Origin: Taeniopygia guttata
Lineage: Eukaryota; Chordata; Aves; Passeriformes; Estrildidae
Direction: 5' to 3'
Length of the DNA stretch: 64,000 nt
Assembly (NCBI RefSeq): GCF_048771995.1
Contig: NC_133025.1
Span: 4,278,001-4,342,000, forward strand
Of this stretch, positions 7,641-18,050 are shown one piece after another. How positions within the stretch are numbered: the first letter of the stretch is position 1; each line of letters begins with the position of its first letter. Position numbers and translations under genes: made by a program. The notes below the pieces were generated by a model that was given only the letters and a program-made list of their open reading frames with translations, had not been told where the DNA came from and did not search any database.

Positions 7641-9900
7641 TGTGGGAAAGGCTGTGGGCTAGTATTGTGGAGGTGTGTAAAGGGCAGCTGGAAGCTGCTG
7701 CTGGTTGGGCAGTGCCAGGAGCTGGGGATGCTTGGCAGAGGAGGGTCATGGAGGTGTGGTCATTTGGGCAAGGCAGAAGAGTGCGGGGAGATGGGATTTA
7801 GGCAGTGCTGGGGTCTTTGGGTCAGTGAGTGGGTTTGGGGAAGATCAGCCCATGGGCTGGGGGCTCTGGGGAAGGGCAGCTGGGCCGTGGGGCAGTGCAC
7901 AAGACTGGGAGGATGGTGAGGGAAGCCGTGGGGCAGCGCTGGGGCAAGGGGGTCCTGGTGCCAGGGAGCACTGCGGGGCAGTGGGTCTGGGTATGGGTGA
8001 GGAGTTGGGACTGTGGGGCTGGAGTTGGAGGAAAGGAGGCTCTGTGGCAGTGGGTCTGGAATGTGGGGACATGGGGGTGCTGTCCCACTCTCTCTGGCTA
8101 CAGCATGCAGGGTGCTGGGAAGGGGGAGACAAGTATGGGAGTCCCCATTGCTGGGATGTTCTGAATCTGGGGAGAGATTGAACTGGAAGGAGAAGGGGCA
8201 GCCAGCCTCTTTTCCTGGTGGGATGTGTACGTGGGAGGATTTGGTGCTGTGTTGTTGTGGCTCATCTTTGGGTCATCTTTTGTGCCTGAGGGGGCAGTAG
8301 GGGTCCACTGCAGGTGGAGATGTGTGTGGGGTTCCTATTCCAGCCCCAGGGGAAGTGCTGAGGATGGAGGGTGCAAGGCTTGGACTCCCTCCTGCATGGG
8401 GAGGGGGTGCTGTGCCTGGAAGTCTTGTTGCTGGGGTGCTCTGGGAATGTTTGTGTAGAGTGGGGAAGCAGTGGTACTGTGGGACTGGGAAGGCAGGGAT
8501 GCCCTAATGTGTTTTGGAGGAAGTGGAGCTGTATTGCACAGGATGTGGGAGTGTGGCAGGGCAGCACATGGGAATTGTGGAGTGCAGAAAGGGTGGATTT
8601 GGGATGGGGATAATTTAGTGCACATGGCATGAGGTATGGGTGTCCTGGTGTGGAGGCAGAGGAAGAGATTTGGTTGGATGTGTGGGGGACACTCTGCCAT
8701 GGAGGTGGTACAGAGAGAGCTGGAAGTGATGGTGGAGGGCAGTGGAAGTGATGCCCAAGGCCTCACTGGATTTGAGGTGAGGTGGTGTTGGGTGGGAGCG
8801 TGGAAGGGCTGAGTTTACATCAAGCGGGAGAAGAGAAAGAGGAGAGACCTGGGAATCAGTGCCAAGGACTGCTGGCTGGGTCACACAGGAATGTGGAATG
8901 GGATTGGGAAGGGAGCACCACTGCTGGGTCTGGGTGTATGGTAAAGGATGCAGTGTTGTGTCCCTGCAGAGCCTGCAGTGGAGCTGCTGAGGGGTTGGAT
9001 GTCCTGCTGTACCTGCAGAACATGGGAGGGCTGGAGGGTGGGATGTCCAGTTGCTTGCTTGGTCAGTCATGCTGCCAGTGGGTTTGGGTGGGTCAGGAAG
9101 GGGTGAGGAGATGACAATCTGCAGGGAGAGGGAGGCTGTCAGGGTCACTGCCCCCTCTAAAGACAGGAAATGTGGAGAATGAGGAGCAAGCTGGGTGTGG
9201 TTAGAGGGTCATGGGTCTGTGTGTGGAGGCCTTTGCTGCCCTCCACGTGGGGCAGGGAGGGTGTCATGTGGCAGAGATTTGTATGCAGAGATGGGGTTGC
9301 CAGTGCTCCTGCTGCATCTGTGAGTAACAGGAAGGAGATGAAAGGGGATCTCCATAGTGGAGAGGGGTACTCTGGAGAGGTGGATGTGGGCTGTATGCCT
9401 GGGAAAACAGGGCTGCTTGTGCCTCCTGTGCCAGGAGGGACGTGTTCCCCCTTCCTCTGGAGAGCTGTGGCATTGTAGGCAGCTGCTGCTCCATGTGTGA
9501 TGGGGAAGTCCTGGAGGGCCCTGGGGCAGAGGTCAGAGCAGTTGGGTCCGGCAGGGGTTGGAGCTGGGTGGATAATTGATTGCCTGAAGTCCAGGGTAGG
9601 GAGAAGGTGACTGGTGGTGGATTTGAGGGCTACTGTAGCCACCACCAGTTCAGAGAATATGCTGGGACCTGCTGGAGGTTGCTGGAGCGATAACAGGAGT
9701 GGGAGCCCTGAAATGCACCTCTGGGAATGTTTGCCAGTACTTCTGTTTGAGCTGTGGGAACTGTGCTAATGAGGTGTCAGCCACAGGGGAGAGGAGCATC
9801 AGGGGCATGGTGCTGTCAGCTGGTGCTGGATTGGATGCAGCATTAAGATCCAAGGAACTGTGAGGGCTGGGTGTGTTTGATTCCTCTGCAGGGGTGAGTT
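7641..9900 (+). other. TAF3: G-skewed, degenerate repeat-like part of TAF3 intron 1
   Basis: About 2.3 kb with strong G over C excess on the plus strand and recurring words such as GGGGCAGTG, CTGGGGTCT, GGAAGTGCTG and TGTGGGGAC without fixed period. It may be an older, decayed part of the adjacent minisatellite. No exon was recognised; open frames on both strands have no recognisable product. Confidence 0.6.
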
Positions 9901-12900
9901 TGGAGAGTGTGCAGAGCTGGGAAGGACACTGTGAGTGGCTTGGTCAGGAGAGGAGCAACCACAGCCTGGAAGTGCTGCTGCTGGAGGTTGTGCTCCTTCT
10001 CTGAAGAAGGGAAGTTCTCACTGCTGCAGGGATCCCCCATGAAGCAAAGTGATGAGCTGAGTGCATCTGGTCCTGGCTCTGCTTCATCATTTCAGAAATA
10101 ATTGAGATCAAGTCTGACAGTGCCAGTGTAACTAAGCTTAGGAACAACTGTGTGCTGCCAACTGGATTTCTCAGGTTGAATAGGTTTACTTGTACAACAT
10201 TCCCAAAGTTTGAGAGCAAGTTAGTCTAGAAATGGGACTGTGCAATATTAACCCATATATTCCAGCAGCACAAGTGCAGCTCTGAAGTTTGTATCCCTAT
10301 CCACACAGAAATTATCTTTAAAGCAATTAAAGGAGACAACAGAGAGGGTTTAGGAGTGGAGTTATGGGGTGAAAAAGATGCTCACCTAGGTTTGGCCAGA
10401 GCTGTTGTTTCATAGGGTTGTTACAAATTCTGGGGAAGATGCTTGTGCTGCAGTGTTTCTAAGACTGGGAGGAAAAGACATAGAGATGATGCAAATAAAT
10501 GTTCTGCTGCTGAGGATTGAGTTTGTAGAGCTCAGCTATACCTTTCTTGCTTTGAGTTTGCTTACTGAAAGTGGGGAAAGGCATTTTTCCGCTCTATGAA
10601 TGGGGAAGGAAGCACCACAAGTATCACAGTCTTCTTGTTTGGTGTTTTTTTGTTATTTTTTTCTTTGAGGAGAAGGGGAATATGTGCTGTTTGTGCCTGT
10701 GATGCGCTATTTTTTGTACAACGTCTCTTAAAACAATCCCTGTATTTCTTTCTTTAAAAAGGTTTGTAAAAGGACATCTTAATACTGAGCTGACATCTCC
10801 CTGCAATTTCAGAATTGTTTCCTTTTGCTCCTGAAATAAGTTACTGTACAAACCCAGCTCTGGATGAATGAGCTTAATTCTGCCATGGTTTTTGCATAAG
10901 TAGAATTAATTAAATTCCAATTGTAGCATCTTCATTGTCAGGGCGTTATCTCGGAGTCAGACCAGTGGGGTTTGAGTTAGCAGGGCTGTCAGCTGAGGGA
11001 CATAATCTTTGTGTTCCAAACTGAATGGATTTACTCTGACGTAGCTGAGACACCGTGGTATCGCTGTGAAAAGCCTGTCACCGCTGCTCACGTGTCCTCT
11101 CACTTGCAGAAGAAAATGATGGCTCTCCCAGCTGGGTTAGATCTTTGTTCCAGCTGTTACATCCCATTAGGAGAGCTACAGTCAAGATTTTCATTACTTT
11201 TCTGCTGTTGTTTCTTTGCATTTGCAGGAGCTGTAGTTGATGGGAGCTTCTGTGGCTGCAAAGAGAAGGCAAAAGGATTTGCAAAGCGGGTTTGAGATGT
11301 GTTTGGTGCCGTGAAATGCTTCTGAATGCTGTGTTGGGGGCTGGAGGAGAGGCTGAACTTACAGGGAGAAAATCAGGGTTTTCTTCTTGAAGTACACCGT
11401 ATTATGCTGCTCAAATTTGTGGAAAGCTTGTCAAAGGAACACCATTAAATATGCTGTGAGCTGTTTTATCCTAAAATTTAAACTAAATATTTGAAAACCA
11501 ATGTTGGAGTATGTAATTAAGGTATCAGGCTGCAAAACAAACTGATGTGGAGTGGCTTCTGAGAGCAGAGTTCTGCGTTGTTGTTGGTTTTAAGCAGAGG
11601 TGAAAAGGGAAAGGCTCCCTGTTAGGTGCCACTTTGTTTTGCAGTCCTGTTTCACGTGGTTTGATAGAGGGTGGCAGAGCTGGTGCTTTGAGTTACCTGC
11701 TCTGGATTGTATAGGTTGGGTTTTTTTATACTGGGGAGCTGTCCATGAGGACAGATCAGAATCTGCTTTGTTTGCCATGAATTTAGCTGATGTAGCTTGA
11801 GTAGTGGGTTATAGACACGCAGAATATGTCACATTTTACCTCTTAACACATCCAATGAGGGAGTTCAGTTTCCAGTCTATTTATGTGAGTGGTGCAGTTC
11901 ATGGGAGGGATGAGGAGGGGAGCTGTTCCCACCTCCTGAAGTCTCTTTTTTGTGATACGTTGCTCTAAAAACCAGTCAGACAGAAGCTACTTAACTTTAT
12001 CACTGAGGGCATCTGGGCATATTTCAATTGGACAAATTTAGATTACCTGCTGCTACAACTAGAAGTGTAACAAGCTGAATAATTAAGTTTTTTAATTTAG
12101 CGGTGGATTTTCCTTTGCTTTCCTTCAATTTTCAGTGTTGAGCTTATATACTGTGATTTTTTTTCCTCCTGAAATTTGCTAACAGTTAGGAAATAAAATT
12201 TCAAAGTTGGCATTCAGTTTCAAATTTTTGACTACTTTTTTGAAGATTATTTTTACGCAAACACAGAATTGTAGAATATCTCAAGTTGGAAGGGACCCAC
12301 ATGGATCATTAAGTCCAAGTCCCTATTCCTTGCAGGACTGCATATTAATTATACATACGTAGAAAAATATGAATGACGATATTGAAATTGGTATTATTAA
12401 TGCAGCTGCATTTTTGTTGAAAGGCAGGTTCTGATCTGGGGAGCACAGTATTATAACTGGAAGGAAAAATTGTTGATATTGCAAAATGTTTACAAGGCAG
12501 AACTGACTCCAAAATTGCTTCAAGGTCTGCACAGTCTCCTGTAAACTTCATTATGACAAAGGGAGAATGCAAACAACAGACCAATATTTTCATTGGTAGT
12601 TACCACAAAGGAGAGAATTCACCTGGCATCAGCCAATTTTTTATTTCTTTATAATGTCAGATTTACCTCGTATATTTTCTTTGGTTTTGTTCTTTTTTTT
12701 AGTTACTTCACTCTTACCACTGAACAGTAATAATCTCTATCAAAGGATTAGACTGTTGGTGATCAGTTTAAATGAGATTATTCTCTCTGCTGGTCCTTGA
12801 ATTTTGTAACGAGGATCTATCCTGGGCCTGTAACATTCATTATAAGTGTGAATTTTATGTCCTGATAACCTTAAATATTGATGCTTTTAAGCTAATTAAC

Positions 12901-14232
12901 TTTTTACTGGCTACTAATATAAAGAAGGGCAATGTGGTTTTTTTGCTTGATGTTTCTGAAGTTACTGGGAGGAGGAGCAGACTCTGAGCACCAATAGCAA
13001 GAAGATGCTTTTGCCTGACTGGTAGCTACATTGATTGGACCCTTTTTTCCCCACTTAAGTGCATTTAAGTAAGGCATCTAAACTTATTAAATAACGTATT
13101 TTGCATGCTTATGACTTTGCTGGATAGAAGCTGTGTTGTCTCTATGAAACAGTTATCCTAGGGTAATTTTGTGTGACATGCTGGAGCACAAGGAGTCTGT
13201 GATAGAGCCTGTAATTAAAATACCAAGGAGCTATACCTAATAATTTGCTGGTTAAAATAAAATCTAAAAAAAAAATCTCTTTTACAGCAGCCGTGAGGGA
13301 GAATGCTGAGCTATTTATAACATGTGTGCATGTTGCATGGGTGGTGACTCATTAATTTTTCTCAGTATATTTATTACAGAACTGTAGTTGCTTCCCTTAA
13401 GAAACCTGGCATGAAACTAAAAGCTCTTATGTTCTGTACTAATTCACCTGTTAAATTTTCACTCATTTATACGAACTTTGGGCCAGGAAGGAGGAGGTGG
13501 AGGGGGTGAATCTGACAAAAGGAAATCAGCTATTTCTGAGACTGAATTTAAGGCAAGACAGTTCCCTAACTCCCACAGAGCCCCTCACAGTGCCTTTGGA
13601 TGACATGAGCACTGACCAGCTTGTTTGCTGGAGGAATTCTTGTGACTTTTGCAAAAATAACTCAGCTTTAGGAGCTTCTAAAAATTCCTTTTCCCCACAT
13701 CCCAAACCCTTGTTTGTAGGGGAGTTTAGTGCTCCTCATTGTGTTTGATTTGGTTTTCCTTGTGGATGGGTTGGTTCATCTGCAGGTGATGCTGAGCGGT
13801 GGGGCTGAGGGCTGGATAACTTTCCACACAAGTACTCTGCTCTGCCTGGATTCTCTTTGCCCATCACATCAGTCCAGTATTTTTTGGGATGCAATTCCAT
13901 GTGCAGATTCCTCCTCACCTTGTGCTCCTTCTCATGCCCAGGGAAGCTGAGAGTATCTTACCTGCACGGGCATTCCCACAGGTTTCTGGTGAGCTGTTTT
14001 GAGACCAAATGGTCTTAATTTAGCTCTGCTGCTGGGACAGCTTTACTACTTTTGGGGCACAGTTCCCATTCAGGGAGATAGTGCAGCTTAAAATCTTGTC
14101 AGAAAGGTGTTTTCGTAGTTCACTGTTCATAGGGCATAAGGAGGAGAGTTGTAACTTGCTGGATAAACTATTTCCACCTCCTTCCTTCTCATTCCCTGAA
14201 CAATGATAGTATTTAAAGTGTTGTGGTATAAA
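9901..14232 (+). other. TAF3: TAF3 intron 1, AT-rich part with one CR1 end fragment
   Basis: Composition falls to typical AT-rich intron after about 10,000. Apart from the CR1 fragment at 12,262-12,340 I recognise no gene or repeat. A TGACTCA (AP-1-type) word occurs at about 13,346, not enough for a call. Confidence 0.6.
12262..12340 (-). mobile_element. CR1 LINE 3'-end fragment, antisense
   Basis: The plus strand reads ACAGAATTGTAGAATATC, TCAAGTTGGAAGGGACCC, ACATGGATCATTAAGTCC, CCTTGCAGGACTGC, the reverse complement of a CR1 3' terminus of the GAATATCC/GGACCCAC subfamily type. Only the last ~80 bp of the element are present. Confidence 0.75.
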
Positions 14233-14365
14233 GAACAGCAAGAGACTGGAAACCAAAGCTCTGAAGTGCCTGTGATCTGGCACTGACTTGCTGTGTGACA
14301 TGAGATTAATTATTTCACTGGGAGGCTTCGGCATCTGAATTTTTAAACTGAGGATAGCACAGATA
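14233..14365 (+). mobile_element. Ancient MIR/CORE-SINE-like fragment, sense
   Basis: The order of landmarks resembles a MIR-type tRNA-derived SINE: AGACTGGAAACCAAAGCTCT, GGCACTGACTTGCTGTGTGA, then a degenerate TTATTTCACTGGGAGGC, CGGCATCTGAATTTTTAAAC and GAGGATA (cf. the core ACTTGCTGTGTGACC...CATCTGTAAAATGGGGATA). It is old and diverged. The call is from memory of the consensus. Confidence 0.5.
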
Positions 14366-15568
14366 CATGAAGAATATTGAGATAAGTTCCGTATCCACAG
14401 ATTAAACTTCTTTTCTTGGCATCATTTGCTCACAGAAGAAAAGACTAAATGAAACACCAGGAGAGAGTGTGTTGCATGTTTGTCAGCATTCCGTTTCATG
14501 TGCCTGGTTTCTGCTATTTTACTGATTTTTTTTTTTTTTTATTATTAAGCCAGCGAAAGAAGGGAAATGCTAAACTGTTGAAATAAAAGTGTAAAGTCTT
14601 TATTTGATGAATAACCTGGAAATACATTTAATTCAATTTTGTGCTGTGATAATTTCCAGTTGATAACTGGTTTGATTTTAAATGCAGATATGAATATAGA
14701 CCTGAAAGTTTTTTCAAACCTTTTTATCACTGAGGACATTCTCTTGAAAAGAAGTGTTAACAGTTCCATCCTTTCATCCCTCTGACAGTTGCAGGTTTAA
14801 ACATTATTTTTAGCTTTCAATCGAACTTTAAACTTGGCATTGTCTCTTTGGAGGCAAATGTCAAAGCTCTGGGAAAACTGAATCTTCTTTGGGGTTTTTT
14901 TGGTCACCTTTTGAACCCACTTTCTAATACACATAATTGTTTTGTGATACAGTTGTTAAATATTTCCATGCTTCAGTTACACTTAGTAGCTGCTTCTCTG
15001 CCACATGTTCTTAAAAAGCACTTGTAGAAAGAATTAATTTTTAGCATTTATCACTCACCAATCATGTCAGTTTTCTGGAGGTTAAAAAGATCATGTGCAG
15101 ATCTAGGAAAAGACCTTTGAAAAGTTTTCCCCAAGTTTTTCTTTTCAGCTCTCTGTCAAACTTGTACCTCTTAAATCTTGACAGCTTAGAAAATGCTTCA
15201 GTGAGTTCACAGGTACTTTCATAGCCTGCAGAACAACTAAAAGCAGCAACACAAAATTTCTTAGTGGTGTCAATTACCTGAATTTAATTTTTTAAGCATA
15301 AAGCACACTTTTTTCTCCACCTAATAAGTATAAGGCTTTCATAACTACTCTGAAGTGGTGATATCTTCATGTAATTATGTGTGTGCAAGCCTGGAGTTTG
15401 CAAAGCAGACTGCTATTGCACTTACACAAACACACAGATATTACACAAACACAAACTACGAGGTGCTTCTCACCCTGCAGAGTTCACATTCCAAACACAG
15501 GAGGGTAAAACTGGCAGTAACTTGGTCTGGTCTCCCTTTTAGCTGTGGAAAGAATTAAAACACAAACG
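14366..15568 (+). other. TAF3: TAF3 intron 1, AT-rich, no gene
   Basis: AT-rich intron with a T15 run at 14,526-14,540. No repeat family or exon is recognised. Confidence 0.6.
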
Positions 15569-15645
15569 AGTCTTGCCCAGAGTCACACAAGAGGCCAGTG
15601 TTGGAGAGCTGAGAATCAACCCCATAATCTGAGTATTATCCTTAT
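15569..15645 (-). mobile_element. Possible MIR/CORE-SINE-like fragment, antisense
   Basis: TCTTGCCCAGAGTCACACAA followed by GGCCAGTGTTGGAGAGCTGA and GAATCAACCCCATAATCTGA resembles the reverse complement of a MIR core (CTTGCCCAAGGTCACACAG...GCAGAGCTGGGATTCGAACCC). It is short and diverged, so tentative. Confidence 0.4.
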
Positions 15646-16952
15646 CTTCACCACAAGACTTAAGAAGGGAAATTCTAGAACAAAATTCTCATTTTCTAAA
15701 CGTACCTGCAGGCGTGAGTTGGCTGGGGGTTGGAATTCGTGCAGTGATGTGAGAACCAACCCGTTCAGCTGCCTTGGCTTCAAGATAAACCAAGAAGAGA
15801 TTAGGTTAAAGGACAAACAAAAGAGCATCCCCCCATTCTCTGGAGCCAGGCCTCCACAATAGCCATTGTGTTCCTTCAATAAGCACAGGCTGCTTTTCCA
15901 TAATTACTTTTTAAAGTAAATCCCAGTTTATCATCATATAGGGATGTAATATCTTCATAAGCCAATTCTACAGAATTGTAATAATTCAGTATATAATTTT
16001 ATTGAATTAAAAATCATGTTTGGGGTTTACATTGTTTTTGGGTTATTGTTGTTATGAAAAGTCAGGAAGAGACTTGAAGTTTTGCCTTGGCTGCCAAAGC
16101 CAGATGCCCAGTTCGCCCTCCAGACGGCCTTTTGAGGGATTTTCCTCTGTCAAGTCAGGGAAACTGAGGTACTTGGACTTTTGCAAGTGTAATTTAAAGC
16201 TTTGAGCCAAATTAATTGTATAGTACAAGCTGCATCCTCTGTTGGACTGTTTTCTTGGAAATCCTATTAAATAAAGATCCCAACCGCCTGGCCAGTGAGG
16301 TTTCACTGTGCTTTTTGTGAAGAAAGTAAAATTTTTGCTGTAGAATCAAACTCAAGTTGCCCTCCAGGAAATCAGCCCCTGAAGTATAGTATAAAATATT
16401 CTGTCCTCATCAGACCACTACTTAATATTCCTCTCTTTTATCCAGGAGGTGTAGCTAACCAGTAGATGAAGTGGCTCATAGTTTATAAAGCCTGTAGATT
16501 TCATCTGGTGGAAAGATAGTTTGTGTAGGTTTTTTATATCAAGAGACTCTTTTTTTCTTTTCTCTCTGTAAACAACAGTTCAAAAAAATGAAATTTATCC
16601 TTTTGTATGTTGAGAAATAATATTTTATCTGTTCCTACTGATAAAGAGCACTTTCTGCGTTATGGGGTGTGTGGTGTTAATTGACTGTTGCCAGGTAAAG
16701 CTGCCTGTTGCTCCGTCATTTGGGCTTGATTTGCTTCCTGGAGTGCAATTCTTCAGTGGCAGAGTTTGAAACAAAGTGATGGCTCAAAACAAAACCCTTC
16801 TGAAAGTAAACCTGGTAGAACTGTGGGGCAGTAAATCCACCTCTCTTACTGGTGGTGAGCGGGGGGCTGTAATCTCAAAGCATTTTCAGGCTGAATTTTT
16901 TAACCTGGTTTTCTGTGAAAATATTGTTTTTCTGTTGCTTTTTTTGTTCCAG
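15646..16952 (+). other. TAF3: TAF3 intron 1, 3' end
   Basis: AT-rich intron ending in a strong acceptor (TTGCTTTTTTTGTTCCAG, AG at 16951-16952). No other feature is recognised. Confidence 0.7.
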
Positions 16953-17195
16953 ATGGCCGCACAGATCCAATTTTGGATGACGTAGGCGATGCCTTCAAGC
17001 TTATGGGGGTTAACCTGCACGAGCTGGAAGATTACATACACAATATTGAACCTGTCACTTTTGCACATCAAATCCCTTCGTTCCCTGTCAGCAAGAACAA
17101 TGTCCTCCAGTTCCCCCAGCTGGGAAGTAAGGATGCAGAAGAGAGGAAGGAGTACATCCCTGATTACCTGCCACCTATTGTCTCCTCTCAAGAAG
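16953..17195 (+). CDS. TAF3: TAF3 coding exon 2: end of histone fold and conserved linker
   Basis: A 243-base exon. The first two bases complete Tyr56; it then reads GRTDPILDDVGDAFKLMGVN, LHELEDYIHNIEPVTFAHQI, PSFPVSKNNVLQFPQLGSKD and AEERKEYIPDYLPPIVSSQE, ending with one base of the next codon. It is almost identical to mammalian TAF3 over residues 56-136 (e.g. DDVGEAFQLMGVSLHELEDY). It supplies the last histone-fold helices and the HNIEPVTF...YIPDYLPP segment. The donor AAG|GTGCGA keeps G at +5 but is weaker than GTGAGT. The next canonical exon should begin with an acidic Glu run; it is not in the window. Reading through the donor would add 81 unrelated residues before a stop at 17438-17440. 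Confidence 0.97.
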
Positions 17196-17808
17196 GTGCG
17201 AAATCAATCCTTTGCTTTCACTTTTGGTGTATTTGGGTATTTGTGGGCATCCCCCAGCAGCTCAAGCTGTGCTGCTCTGTGGTAATAGCTTGGGAAGGGA
17301 CCCTGGGGTGTTACCAAAGCAGGGTTGCAAAACAGTTAGCAGTGCTGTGGCAGGTTTCTTCTCCACTGCTTTTGCTTTCCTTCCAGATTAACTCGTGCCA
17401 AAAATTTGCGTTATGCCATTATTTCAATAATGCATTCTAAATTTTAAGTTTTCAGATGACAATAGGAATAAATGCTTAGCATTACCTTTTGTGTGTTAGC
17501 CTCCCCCTTATGCATCCTCCAAGAGCTTCTGTAATTTGGTAAAGGTAGAAGAAGGAAGGCTAGTGAAACTGGCACAGCATTTCCTGCCCCTGATAACTGT
17601 TTCTCCTTACTTACAGCAAATTTTAGCATAAAAACCAAACCAAATCAAATAGAAAAACCTAATTTTCCAATTTAAATGAATTCAGCTTTAAGATATAGGA
17701 AGTAAGAGTATTTTAGAGGCATTGTACTGGCTTTTAAGTCTCTTTGCTAACATTGATTAGGGTTTCATCATCACTGTTCCAGCTGCTCCTTCCCTTTTTG
17801 TCTCACAG
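17196..17808 (+). other. TAF3: TAF3 intron 2, first 613 bp
   Basis: Intronic sequence between exon 2 and the candidate alternative exon. It ends in a strong pyrimidine tract and TCTCACAG. No repeat is recognised. Confidence 0.6.
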
Positions 17809-18050
17809 AGGCACAGGTTGAGGAAACAGTGAAACCAGCTACACAAGTGCTGTGAGATGCAATTGACCTGAGAATTTTAACTGTGGCAGTGGAAAAAGCA
17901 TACTTGTTTTCTCTATTTTTAAGCTATATGAGACTTGATTGCTAATAAGATAAACCTTTAAGAAACATGACCTGGTCGGACTTGCCCTTTGAATAGCGAA
18001 CAGCACACAACTGTACTTTGTGTGGAAATAAATGTATGTAAGGTTGTGGG
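17809..18050 (+). CDS. TAF3: Candidate alternative last exon of a short TAF3 isoform
   Basis: A pyrimidine-rich tract (about 17,776-17,806) leads to TCTCACAG at 17,808. Spliced from exon 2, the phase fits: G|AG gives Glu, then AQVEETVKPATQVL and TGA at 17,853-17,855. A poly(A) signal AATAAA (18,027-18,032) follows about 170 bases later with GT-rich sequence directly after it (TGTATGTAAGGTTGTGGG). Together these make a complete terminal exon that would give a 151-residue protein with the histone fold and conserved linker only, without the basic middle region and PHD finger. Each signal alone is common by chance; only the combination is notable. No transcript evidence is available. The end coordinate is the estimated cleavage site. 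Confidence 0.35.
18027..18032 (+). terminator. Candidate intronic poly(A) signal in TAF3 intron 2
   Basis: AATAAA followed by TGTATGTA and GGTTGTGGGTAT, a plausible GU-rich downstream element. It would end the short TAF3 transcript if used. Confidence 0.4.

Noticed and set aside
6408..7749. Proline-rich minus-strand and glycine-rich plus-strand open frames
   Set aside because: By-products of the G-rich minisatellite composition; they overlap TAF3 exon 1 and intron 1 in the wrong frame or strand.
16973..17440. 155-codon open frame starting inside TAF3 exon 2
   Set aside because: It is exon 2 read through its donor into intron 2; the extra 81 residues have no match to TAF3.
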